Source: Natrinema sp046097095 (GTDB lineage Archaea; Halobacteriota; Halobacteria; Halobacteriales; Natrialbaceae). From it: 64,000 nt of DNA. Every line of letters starts with the position of its first letter. Position 1 is the stretch's first letter. The translations under genes were made by a program, and so were the position numbers. Below, one piece after another: positions 53,146 through 61,436 of the stretch. The notes under the pieces were generated by a model. The model saw only the letters and a program-made list of their open reading frames with translations. It searched no databases and was not told the origin of the DNA. The stretch spans positions 434,001 to 498,000 of the forward strand of contig NZ_CP175699.1 of the NCBI RefSeq assembly GCF_046097095.1, written 5' to 3'.

Positions 53146-53913
53146 ATGGGAACACAGACGGGCGGTACAATCAAATCGGACGAAACGCTACTCGAAATAC
53201 TCGAGACACTCCATTCGCACGAGAGAGCTACGTTGACGACGCTCGCCGACGAAGTCGGTGTATCGAAGAGCACCGTCCATCGCCATCTGAAGACGCTTTG
53301 CGACCAACGGTTCGTCACGAAGGAAGACGCCGAATACGTCCTCGGATTAGAGTTCCTCCGATTCGGTGGGGCGGCGCGGGAGCGCTATTCGTTCCACCGG
53401 CAGTCGAAGGCGATCGTCCAACAGGTCGCGGATCAAACCGGCGAATTCGTCGGCTTCCTCGTCGAGGATCAGGGAATCGGGACATTTCTCTACTGTGAGA
53501 TGGGGACCGAAGGCGTTCCGTCCGAGGCTCGAGTCGGACAGAATCTCTATCTCCACCAATCCGCGTCGGGTAAAGCGATTCTCGCACATCTTCCGGCGGA
53601 TCGACGTGAGGAGCTACTGGACGAACACAATCTGCTGGCGCGGACGGAAAGCACGATAACGGATAGGGAGGAACTCCGATCGGAACTCACGGAGATCCGC
53701 GACCGCGGGTATGCGACCGCTCATGAAGAGTACGTGAACGGGCTGAAAGCCGTCGCCGCACCAGCGTTCGATCCCGACGACGATACCCTCCTCGGGAGCC
53801 TCGTCATCGCCGGACCGTCACATCGCTTACGAGGGGAGCGATTTGACTCGGAACTTCCCGATCTGGTTCAGGGGGCCGTCAAGGAGTTCGAACTCACGAT
53901 CTCTTACTCGTAG
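53146..53913 (+). CDS. IclR-family transcriptional regulator
   Basis: A 255-aa regulator with helix-turn-helix (SDETLLEILETLHSHERATL, then VGVSKSTVHRHLKTLCDQRF) and effector domain (GEFVGFLVEDQGIGTFLYCE, SASGKAILAHLPADRREELL, GYATAHEEYVNGLKAVAAP). The start at 53146 (MGTQTGG) is favoured; 53119 would add nine residues. It follows the aryl-AMP ligase in the same direction after 361 bp and is the likely local regulator of the ligase and symporter. It is the fourth IclR protein in the window. Confidence 0.88.
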   Translation: MGTQTGGTIKSDETLLEILETLHSHERATLTTLADEVGVSKSTVHRHLKTLCDQRFVTKEDAEYVLGLEFLRFGGAARERYSFHRQSKAIVQQVADQTGEFVGFLVEDQGIGTFLYCEMGTEGVPSEARVGQNLYLHQSASGKAILAHLPADRREELLDEHNLLARTESTITDREELRSELTEIRDRGYATAHEEYVNGLKAVAAPAFDPDDDTLLGSLVIAGPSHRLRGERFDSELPDLVQGAVKEFELTISYS

Positions 53914-54592
53914 CGGCGATTCGTTCTCGGACGAGTATTGCGGCCGAATGCCGGTTACCGATGCTATCGCTGCGACCACCGATTCTCGGGAATCAACCGT
54001 CAACCGATGTCCGTCGCCCATCTATTACACAAGTACTATTGTAAATGAAGATCGGGGCGTTTCCGGATACGCGGTCTCGAAACGGATATCGCTCTTTCAG
54101 AGTTCGAAATAGGACGGAGATGTATCGAACAAGTACCGACGGATAGCCGTGAGAATCGGAGCCATTGCGACGCACGGAATTCGCGAACGGGAAGGAGGAT
54201 CGGATCGGCCGTACCCGTATCTCTGGGATCGGAGACCGAATCGATAACGCGTCAGCGATTTCGGTCGAAACGGGACGTATTCGCGCGGTTCCGCAAAAGT
54301 GGGTCAAACCGCGAGTGGGATCTCACACCGTGAAACGCGTGTCAGAATCCGTGCGCAACGGAATTTTCCCCCGCCCCAGTTCGATGCGTAAACGACTGGC
54401 TGCGGCCGAAGCCGGACCCACGCGATTACCGGAGCGGAGGTTCGACGGCCGGCCCGACGGTTCGATAGGCGCGAACGGATCGCTCGAGCGGCAGCCATAT
54501 CTCGCGATGGCCTCGGCCGGGTCGGACCGCGACCGCACACGTGATATGCTCGCGTCGGGAAATTCGCACCGTCGAAGGGGAAAGGGTAGTGT
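53914..54592. other. 679-bp stretch without a gene
   Basis: It contains GTACTATTGTAAA at 54033-54045, identical to the motif at 10363, with no gene attached on either side. The rest up to the IS6 remnant shows no credible reading frame. Confidence 0.5.
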
Positions 54593-55227
54593 TCAGATAC
54601 GCTGATTCCATGCGAAGCTGAACGATTTGATCCAGTCGTCGGCGGTTTCTGCTTCGGCGTTGCTAAAATAGTTTTCGAAACAGAGAGTTCGGCGCTTTAT
54701 CTCCCTAAAGACAGGTTCGACAGCGTTCCGATTTCCATGTTTTTCGTCTCTGAAATCGAAGCCGTGGCGCTGACATACATCTTGTAATGAGTGCGATCCA
54801 TCGACGAGAAACACAGCGTCGGAGATGCCGTGTTCCTCGGAGAGTTCTCGCAGAAAAGAATAAGCAAGACCCTTCGTTGTCGTCGGTGCAAGCCTTGTAT
54901 GGAGCAACTCGTTTGTCTCGGGATCGACGGCTGCATACAGCCAATATTGCTCATCGTTGCGTCGGATCACGGTCTCGTCAACCGCAACGTAATCCAGACA
55001 CCGACCAGATTCGGGCTGTAGATCGGCCTTGTGAACCCAATTATGGACGGTTGACCGAGTCCGACTGGCACCGAATATCCCAAGAATAGAAACAGTATTC
55101 GAAAGTGAGAGTCCAGCAAGATGGAGCTGAATACTGAGCTTCATCAGCAGCCGCGGTGTCGCTTCTCTTCAACAAACCCTACGTTGATATCCTCTAAACA
55201 ACCACTGAGACGGTCGTTTTCGGGAAT
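54593..55227 (-). mobile_element. Defective IS6-family (ISH14/ISH15-like) transposase gene
   Basis: The intact frame 54593-55144 gives MKLSIQLHLAGLSLSNTVSI, then YVAVDETVIRRNDEQYWLYA, VDPETNELLHTRLAP and DEKHGNRNAVEPVFREIKRR. These hold the DDE residues (VDE, a middle Asp in VFLVDGSHSL, and an E in the VEPVF helix) of haloarchaeal IS6 transposases. The missing N terminus is found in another frame just upstream (PENDRLSGCLEDINVGFVE). It would join after adding back one base near 55163, and its initiator ATG has become ATT at 55225-55227. With the base restored the gene would encode 211 aa, the usual length. No matching terminal inverted repeats could be paired by eye. Confidence 0.75.
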
Positions 55228-55518
55228 AAACTACTCAGAAAACGAACCCCCTCACTCGTAGTAACCATTCTCAAGTTAGTTGCTTGTTCATCTGTATCTA
55301 TGCCCAAAGAATAGTTTGCTCTCCTGCCTGACAAACTTGATTAGACAATCCGACAAACAGATTCTACTGATCATGTGAACATAAAATAAGAAGTATTATT
55401 CAAACATTACACCAATCTAACTATTCAGTATGGGGAAACTGACTTCGGACATATATTTAATAATATGGCATTTTAATATATAAATTGTCAGTAATTCAGG
55501 TTCGAGCGAGGCAGTAAC
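55228..55518. other. AT-rich stretch between IS6 remnant and heparinase gene
   Basis: No gene is seen. The sequence, especially 55370-55500, is far more AT-rich than the rest of the window (for example TTTAATAATATGG and TTTTAATATATAAATTG). It lies downstream of the heparinase-family gene and next to the dead transposase, so it is probably part of the inserted material. Confidence 0.55.
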
Positions 55519-57414
55519 CTACGAGATCGGTGTCTCGCTGTCGGATTCTATCCGTAGCCGTAGCGACGTCATGTGGCTATCGACGGTCTGTGTAATGCGG
55601 GCGCGCCAGACGTCACGTGTCCCGTCGGCCGTCTCGAGAGCGTCCGCGAGCCGCTCGACGTTGCGTTCGGCATTCGGATCGTCCGGCGTCACTCGCATGC
55701 GACCGCGTTCGCCAGTGACGACGAGTTTCCTCTCCTCGCTTCGAATCGGGAACGCGGAGACGAGCGTAGACGCATACGTGTTGTCCGCGGTCACGAACGT
55801 CACGTCGTCGGCGACGGAGACGACGCCGTCGGTTTGGTCGAGCGTTACGGTCCGGTGGAGCGATTCGACGCCGGCGTCCTCGGGATAGCAATTTCCGATA
55901 TCCATCTCGAACGCGTCAACCGTCGACGAGGAGCGTCGGTCGAGCACCGTCGCGGCGAACTCCTCGCCGGCCGCCTGTTCGACGCCGTTGACGTACGGAA
56001 CGGAGTGTCCGAGCGAGCGCGCGGCGACGTATTCGTAGCGGGTCGGGCCGAAGTAGTCCCGGTCGTATTCAGGACGTCCCGGATCGGTGAGGAGCGACTC
56101 GCCGTTCGCGTGAACGACGAACGAGCCACAGTCGTTGTGGTTGTGTGGCTCACCGTTATGGCCAGCTTTCGCGGCGACGACGAGCCCGTCCGGGTCGGCC
56201 GGGCTCGCCCGCGTAAACCACCACTCACAGCCCTCGAAGTATCGACGGGTCGGCGGGGTGGCACGCGTCCACGACGCGGGCACCGTCCGCGCCCAGTGGA
56301 GGTCGCGGACGATCTCGGGGAGCGACGTGACGTTCGGGCCGGCGAACGCGTCCGTCCGGCGCGCCATCTCCCACCGTCCGCGAGCGGCCAGTCCCCGGTC
56401 GTTCAGACGGCGGCCGAGCCATGCGGCCGCACGCGGCGCGACGACGCTCTCCTCGTCCGAGTCCGAGAACGGGACGAATCGGCCGGGGCTAAGTTCGACG
56501 GCGAGGGGGTACGTAGCGAGACGCTCGAGGTTCGGGGGTGAGCACAGCGAGTACGAGCCGTCGGTCGCACTCTCGAGGGCGTCCGCGAGCGCGACGTAGC
56601 TACCTATGCCGTAATTCCAGTAGCCGACTCCTTCTGGCGTCCCGCCGTCGGGGCCGAAGCCGTCGAGGTAGGAGCCGAGGCTGTCGGCGACGCGTTCGAC
56701 GATGCGCGCCTGCCGGCCGGCGTCGTCTATGAGGTGGAGCGCGGCGAGCGCGACACCCGCGCTACAGACCGCGTTCCAGTTGTTCGTCGCCGTCGTCCAC
56801 CAGAGATCGTCGCGTTCCTCGTAGGGGGTGAAGACGCGGCGGTCGACTTCGGACCGGATGCGCTCGCGGAGCGAGGGATGGAGACGGTCGCCGCAAATTC
56901 CGTCGACCTCTGCGAGGAGGAGCGCCGCACCGACGGTGAAGAGCGCGACCGTCTGCTCGTCGCTCGGAACCGCGCTCGGGAGGCCCTCGTGGGAGTCGTC
57001 CTCGAGGTGTGCGGGCCATGTCCACGTCGTCTGCTCGCAGAGCGCCCACGCGTAGTCCAGAATCGGATCGAAGTCGTCGTGGCGTTCGACACACGCGGCG
57101 ACGACGAGCGCGGAGAGGCGACGCCGGCGTTCGCGTGCGACGGCTTCGTAGCGCGTTCGATTACCCGTTCGCTCGTAGTCGAGATACCGGCTGGCCGTGA
57201 GCGACGGGATGTCGCCGTCGCGGGCTGCTTCGGCGCAGTCGAGCAATGCCTCGACCGGCTCGCGGGTTAGGTCGTCCGTGCGGAGGGCCGTCCACGCCGC
57301 TTCGTCTTCGTACGTCGAGAGCGTGAACGCCTCCCCAGTGCCCTCGAGAGCGTCTCGGAGGCCGCCGACCGTCCAGTCACGCGGCGGATAGTCGTGGTCG
57401 TGTGCCGTCGGCAT
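55519..57414 (-). CDS. Heparinase II/III-family polysaccharide lyase-like protein
   Basis: A 631-aa protein. The N-terminal (alpha/alpha) toroid runs to about residue 340 (WWTTATNNWNAVCSAGVALA; DGGTPEGVGYWNYGIGSYVA). A beta-sandwich domain follows, with the hallmark AAKAGHNGEPHNHNDCGSFV and ESLLTDPGRPEYDRDYF. Family members cleave uronic-acid-containing glycans (heparin, alginate, ulvan-type). There is no signal peptide, so it would act on imported oligosaccharides in the cytoplasm. The start at 57414 (MPTAHDHDYPP) is preferred over 57486. It is divergent from the TIM-barrel isomerase gene and close to rhamnose-type genes, hinting at a rhamnose/uronate glycan as ultimate substrate. Confidence 0.82.
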   Translation of the reverse strand: MPTAHDHDYPPRDWTVGGLRDALEGTGEAFTLSTYEDEAAWTALRTDDLTREPVEALLDCAEAARDGDIPSLTASRYLDYERTGNRTRYEAVARERRRRLSALVVAACVERHDDFDPILDYAWALCEQTTWTWPAHLEDDSHEGLPSAVPSDEQTVALFTVGAALLLAEVDGICGDRLHPSLRERIRSEVDRRVFTPYEERDDLWWTTATNNWNAVCSAGVALAALHLIDDAGRQARIVERVADSLGSYLDGFGPDGGTPEGVGYWNYGIGSYVALADALESATDGSYSLCSPPNLERLATYPLAVELSPGRFVPFSDSDEESVVAPRAAAWLGRRLNDRGLAARGRWEMARRTDAFAGPNVTSLPEIVRDLHWARTVPASWTRATPPTRRYFEGCEWWFTRASPADPDGLVVAAKAGHNGEPHNHNDCGSFVVHANGESLLTDPGRPEYDRDYFGPTRYEYVAARSLGHSVPYVNGVEQAAGEEFAATVLDRRSSSTVDAFEMDIGNCYPEDAGVESLHRTVTLDQTDGVVSVADDVTFVTADNTYASTLVSAFPIRSEERKLVVTGERGRMRVTPDDPNAERNVERLADALETADGTRDVWRARITQTVDSHMTSLRLRIESDSETPIS

Positions 57415-57588
57415 ACGTAATAGGACCGACGGGATGCCGATAAACCTCAGGGGCTCCGTCGGCCATGAGCACTGTCGAGCAGGCACCGCCGCCTCGCGGT
57501 CCCCTATCGGTCGACGACTGGTCGGCAGAGACCGGACTCGCGACCGCCCAGTGCCGGTTCATAAAACTCTACGTGCGAGCGGCGAGTT

Positions 57589-58422
57589 GTGGTACACGTG
57601 AACCTTGCACTGTCGACGCTCGGTTGTCCTGACTGGAACCTCGAGCGAATACTGTCCGTCGGCCGGGAGGCCGGCTACGACGGCGTTGACGTTCGGGGCT
57701 ACCGCGATGAGATCGACGTCACGCGCCATCCCCTGTTCACCGACCGAGCCGACGAAACGCAGTCGAGAGTCGAAACCGCTGGACTAACCGTCAGCGCCCT
57801 TAGCTCGAGTATCAGTCTCTGCGAACCCGGCGACCGTTCGGCCCGCGTGGCGGAGGCACGCAGGCTGATCGAAGTCGGCGACGCGTTCGACGTCGACCGG
57901 ATCCGCGTGTTCGGCGGCGGCGACCTCGACGCGCACTCGAGAGCCGAACTCGCGCGTGCTGGGGGCGAAACCATGCGGGAGATTCTTGCGATCGACGGCG
58001 CGGCGGACTTTCAGTGGGTCCTCGAGACGCACGACGCCTGGACCGCCTCAGCCGACTGCCAGCGACTCCTCGACGAGATGCCCACGGACGACGTCGGCAT
58101 CGTATGGGACGCCGCCCACACCCTCCGTCTCGCCGACGAATCCCCGCGCGAGACCCTCGACGCGCTCGGTGACCGAATCGAGTACGTGCACCTGAAAGAC
58201 GCCGTCCATGACCCGGATCACCGCGATGCGACCGACGACGGTTACGTGTACACGGTCCCCGGCGACGGCGATTTGCCGATGGCAGACGTCGTCGCGGCAC
58301 TCCACGAGCGAGACTACGACGGCTGGCTCGTCTTCGAACACGAAAAACGCTGGCACCCGTCGATTCCCGAGCCCGAGGTCGCTTTTCCGGCGTTCGTCGG
58401 GTGGGTCCGCGACCAGCTGTGA
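57589..58422 (+). CDS. Sugar phosphate isomerase/epimerase (AP endonuclease 2-like TIM barrel)
   Basis: A 277-aa TIM barrel of the xylose isomerase-like family. The metal tetrad is recognisable in WVLETHDAW (Glu), VGIVWDAAHTLR (Asp/His), YVHLKDAVHD (His) and LVFEHEKRWHP (Glu). Members isomerise, epimerise or dehydrate keto sugars and inositols. GTG at 57589 sits about 25 nt after CATAAAACT (57560-57568), a good leaderless start; GTG 57598 is an alternative. It lies between the heparinase-family gene and a D-2-hydroxyacid dehydrogenase. Confidence 0.82.
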   Translation: MVHVNLALSTLGCPDWNLERILSVGREAGYDGVDVRGYRDEIDVTRHPLFTDRADETQSRVETAGLTVSALSSSISLCEPGDRSARVAEARRLIEVGDAFDVDRIRVFGGGDLDAHSRAELARAGGETMREILAIDGAADFQWVLETHDAWTASADCQRLLDEMPTDDVGIVWDAAHTLRLADESPRETLDALGDRIEYVHLKDAVHDPDHRDATDDGYVYTVPGDGDLPMADVVAALHERDYDGWLVFEHEKRWHPSIPEPEVAFPAFVGWVRDQL

Positions 58423-58533
58423 GCGCACCTCCCGGCGCTTCTCGGCGATCGGACCGATTATAGGCCGAGGTCCGATATTGGATTCCCGGAATAGATCCCG
58501 ACGTTTATAGTATCAGACGTATCATGAGGGGGT

Positions 58534-59523
58534 ATGAACGTTTTCGTCACGCTACCGGACGGGGAACTCCGAGACGACTTCTTCCCGAACGAGGTCCGCC
58601 ACCGACTCGAGTCGCTGGGCTCGGTTGCGTGGAACCCGTCGACCGACGACCTCTCAGAGGACGCCCTCCGCGAGCGCATCGACGGCGTCGACGTACTGGT
58701 CACGGGATGGGGCAGTCCGCGGGTCACCGCCGACGTTCTCCAAGCGGCCGACGACCTGCAACTGATCGCCCACACCGGCGGGAGCGTCGGGACGCTCGTC
58801 ACCGACGCGGTCTACGACGCAGGAATCCGCGTCGTGAGCGCCAACGATGTGATGGCCGAGTACACGGCGGAACACACGCTTGGCTTGATCATCGCGAAAC
58901 TGCGCGCCGTTCCGGAACTCGACGCGTCGATGAAAGCGGGTGAGTTCGACGCCGACGACGTCGATATTCGGTCCCTCTACGGGAAGGACGTCGGCCTCGT
59001 CGGACTGGGAACTATCGGTCGAAAACTGCTCGACCACCTGGCTTCGTTCGACGTGTCCGCCAGTATCTACGATCCCTATGTGGACCCGGAAGAGATTGCG
59101 AAGTATCCGTTTGCGACGCTGACGGATCTGGAGACGGCATTGGACGCGGCGGTCGTCTCCGTCCACGCGGCGCGGACCGACGAGACGATCGGCATGCTGG
59201 ACGCGGATCGACTGGCACGGATCCCCGACGGCGCGCTGTTCGTCAATACCGCACGCGCCGAGATCGTCGACGAAGCGGCGCTCATGGCGGAACTGCGGTC
59301 GGGTCGACTCGCCGGCGTCTTTGACGTCTATCATCAGGAACCGCTCCCCGCCGACCACGAACTCCGAACGCTCGACAACGTCTTGCTCACCCCCCACGTC
59401 GGCGGCTCTCAGATCCGTGGACCGCTAACCGAGTCCGTCATCGACGACATCGAGCGGTTCGAGCGAGGCCGACCGCTTGAGCACGAAATCTCGAGGCGAC
59501 ACTGGAAGACGATGACCCGATGA
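58534..59523 (+). CDS. D-isomer-specific 2-hydroxyacid dehydrogenase
   Basis: A 329-aa NAD(P)-dependent dehydrogenase. The nucleotide-binding motif is VGLVGLGTIGRKL, and the catalytic triad is Arg in FVNTARAEIVDE, Glu in YHQEPLPADHE and His in LLTPHVGGSQ. It interconverts a 2-ketoacid and a D-2-hydroxyacid, or reduces a keto sugar acid. TTTATAGT (58504-58511) lies 27 nt before the ATG, consistent with a leaderless transcript. It follows the isomerase gene after 111 bp in the same orientation. The physiological substrate, possibly a 2-keto sugar acid or glyoxylate, cannot be assigned. Confidence 0.87.
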   Translation: MNVFVTLPDGELRDDFFPNEVRHRLESLGSVAWNPSTDDLSEDALRERIDGVDVLVTGWGSPRVTADVLQAADDLQLIAHTGGSVGTLVTDAVYDAGIRVVSANDVMAEYTAEHTLGLIIAKLRAVPELDASMKAGEFDADDVDIRSLYGKDVGLVGLGTIGRKLLDHLASFDVSASIYDPYVDPEEIAKYPFATLTDLETALDAAVVSVHAARTDETIGMLDADRLARIPDGALFVNTARAEIVDEAALMAELRSGRLAGVFDVYHQEPLPADHELRTLDNVLLTPHVGGSQIRGPLTESVIDDIERFERGRPLEHEISRRHWKTMTR

Positions 59524-60011
59524 GACGGACGCGGCGAACGAGACGCGGCGACCGACTGCGGATCCCCTCGAGCACGTCGCGTCGAACCGTCCGTCAGCAT
59601 CGAACGGGGTTGAAACGGGGCGTAGACGGGTTGGTAGCGATACACCGACAGGCGTTCTAATACGGCTCGATGGACAGCCGAGGATAGCCGTCCGATATAA
59701 CCGGAACTGCACCTCGAGTGAGGAGCTTATTCCTGCCCCGAACATTACGACGGTACAGGTGTAAACAGTTGTCGCTATTTCGAGGGAGATCGATCCGACT
59801 ACCGAAATCATGCCGGCAACGGAACCGAAGCGCCGAATTTTGGTGCAATCCGGTGACGCCGGACGATTGTGTCACTGACTGTCATAATGCGGAGTTCGAG
59901 AGTTCCTCCATCGGTCGCACGCTCGCCCCGCTACTGGTCGCCGATTTGCGATCGGAGCGGAGCAACAGGGCAGAAGCGACTCAGTTGCGCAACGAGGACA
60001 CCGTTGGTCCG
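59524..60011. other. Convergent intergenic region, nothing recognised
   Basis: A 488-bp gap between the 3' ends of the hydroxyacid dehydrogenase and the mutarotase genes. No gene, repeat or strong hairpin is seen. Confidence 0.5.
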
Positions 60012-60317
60012 TCAGCGCATTCGATACACCTCGTCCAGCCACTGCTCGGAGTCGTCGTCGACGATGATACCGTCCATTGTCTCGTCCCAACGGGCCTGTG
60101 CGTCGCTGGTCTCCATCACGTCTCGAATCGCGTTTGGATCGTCGAGTTCCATGAATCCGAAGACGTGTCCGTCTGACTCGAAGACGCTGTAGGTTTCGAG
60201 TCCGGCGTCGGACTCGAGGTACACCTCCTCGAGCCACGCGGGGACGTTCTCGTGGGCCTCGCGGTACGCCTCGCGCTGTCCGTCGGCGAGTTCCAGATGG
60301 AACGCAATGCGTGCCAT
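60012..60317 (-). CDS. rhaM: L-rhamnose mutarotase (RhaM/DUF718 family)
   Basis: A 101-aa ferredoxin-like fold protein that interconverts alpha and beta anomers of L-rhamnose or a related 6-deoxy sugar. The pattern MARIAFHLELADGQREAYRE, AHENVPAWLEEV (catalytic His in the first helix), YSVFESDGHVFGFMELDD and the C-terminal EQWLDEVYRM (Trp/Tyr) matches RhaM. It is the last gene of a minus-strand series with an LLM oxidoreductase and an L-rhamnonate-dehydratase-like enzyme, which strengthens the rhamnose assignment. Confidence 0.85.
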   Translation of the reverse strand: MARIAFHLELADGQREAYREAHENVPAWLEEVYLESDAGLETYSVFESDGHVFGFMELDDPNAIRDVMETSDAQARWDETMDGIIVDDDSEQWLDEVYRMR

Positions 60318-60401
60318 ACGGGAACCGAGTCGGGCGGAGGCCCCATAGCTGTTCCCCTGTCTCCGGACCGTTCGAGCGACGCTCGTCTGTACAACCCGTC
60401 G

Positions 60402-61433
60402 CTACCGGAACTGTCCCATTACGTCGTCGGCGAACAGTTCCATCCCGCTGGTGTCGGGGAAATCGACGAACCAGCACTGGAACTTCGTGACGCCGGCGTC
60501 GATCCGCCGCTGGATCCCTTCGGCACACTCCTCGGGCGTCCCCATGAGGAAGTAGTCGCTGGCGATCTCCTCGGTCGTGATGTCGGCCCGATCGACGTAC
60601 TCCTCTTCGAACTGAATCGGGATCATCAGGTCGAGCAGGCGCTCGTACGTCTCGGGATCGCGCGTACAGATGACGTGCCCATCCCAGGAGTACTCGATTT
60701 CGTCGGGATCGCGGCCGACCGTCTCACAGTGATCCTCGATGACGCCGATCTTGTGCTCTATCGTCTCCGCCGTCCCGCTGAAGACGTCCGTGTTCCAGAC
60801 GTCGGCGTGTTTCGCGACGAGTTTGAGCGTCACGTCTTCGCCTTGCCCGCCGACGAGAATCGGCGGGTGGGGGTCCTGTACGGGACCGGGATCGCAGTAA
60901 GCACCGTCGATCTCGTAGTGATCGCCGGCGAAGGAGGCTCCCTCGCCGACGTCGGTGTCCCACATTCGCTTCATCAGGCGGATGCTCTCGTCCAAGCGCA
61001 GCAGCCGGTCGAAGCCATCACGGTACTCCCAGCCGTAGGCCTCGTATTCGGACTCGTGCCAACCGGCGCCGAGCCCGAGCTCGAGTCGGCCGCCGGAGAT
61101 GACGTCCAGCGTCGCGGCCATCTTCGCGACGAGCGCGGGGTTGCGGTAGTCGTTACAGAGGACGAGCGAGCCGAGATCGATATCGTCGGTAAGCCCCGCC
61201 AGTGCGGACAGTAGCGTCCAGCACTCGTACTCGGCGTGGTCGCGCCCGAGCATGACGTGATCGGGCGCCCACGCGGCGTCGAAGCCCAGTTCCTCGGCCG
61301 TCAGAACGCCCTCTTTCGTCGTCTCCCAGTCGAGTCGCTCGTAACACGGCGTATCGCGGTGCGTGGGATCCGTTCCCGATTTCGGCGCGCCAGCAAACAC
61401 CGGCACGTTGTACTCGAACGTGATATCGCTCAT
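60402..61433 (-). CDS. LLM-class (luciferase-like) flavin/F420-dependent oxidoreductase
   Basis: A 343-aa TIM-barrel protein. The typical segments are AEELGFDAAWAPDHVML, GLTDDIDLGSLVLCNDYRNP, GGRLELGLGAGWHESEYEAY and HPPILVGGQGEDVTLKLVAK, with late YFLMGTPEECAEGIQ. These fit the F420-dependent branch common in haloarchaea. It starts 3 nt after the rhamnonate-dehydratase-like gene stop, so the two are cotranscribed. It may oxidise a sugar-derived intermediate (dehydrogenase or hydrolase step equivalent), but no such role is established. Confidence 0.82.
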   Translation of the reverse strand: MSDITFEYNVPVFAGAPKSGTDPTHRDTPCYERLDWETTKEGVLTAEELGFDAAWAPDHVMLGRDHAEYECWTLLSALAGLTDDIDLGSLVLCNDYRNPALVAKMAATLDVISGGRLELGLGAGWHESEYEAYGWEYRDGFDRLLRLDESIRLMKRMWDTDVGEGASFAGDHYEIDGAYCDPGPVQDPHPPILVGGQGEDVTLKLVAKHADVWNTDVFSGTAETIEHKIGVIEDHCETVGRDPDEIEYSWDGHVICTRDPETYERLLDLMIPIQFEEEYVDRADITTEEIASDYFLMGTPEECAEGIQRRIDAGVTKFQCWFVDFPDTSGMELFADDVMGQFR

Positions 61434-61436
61434 GGC

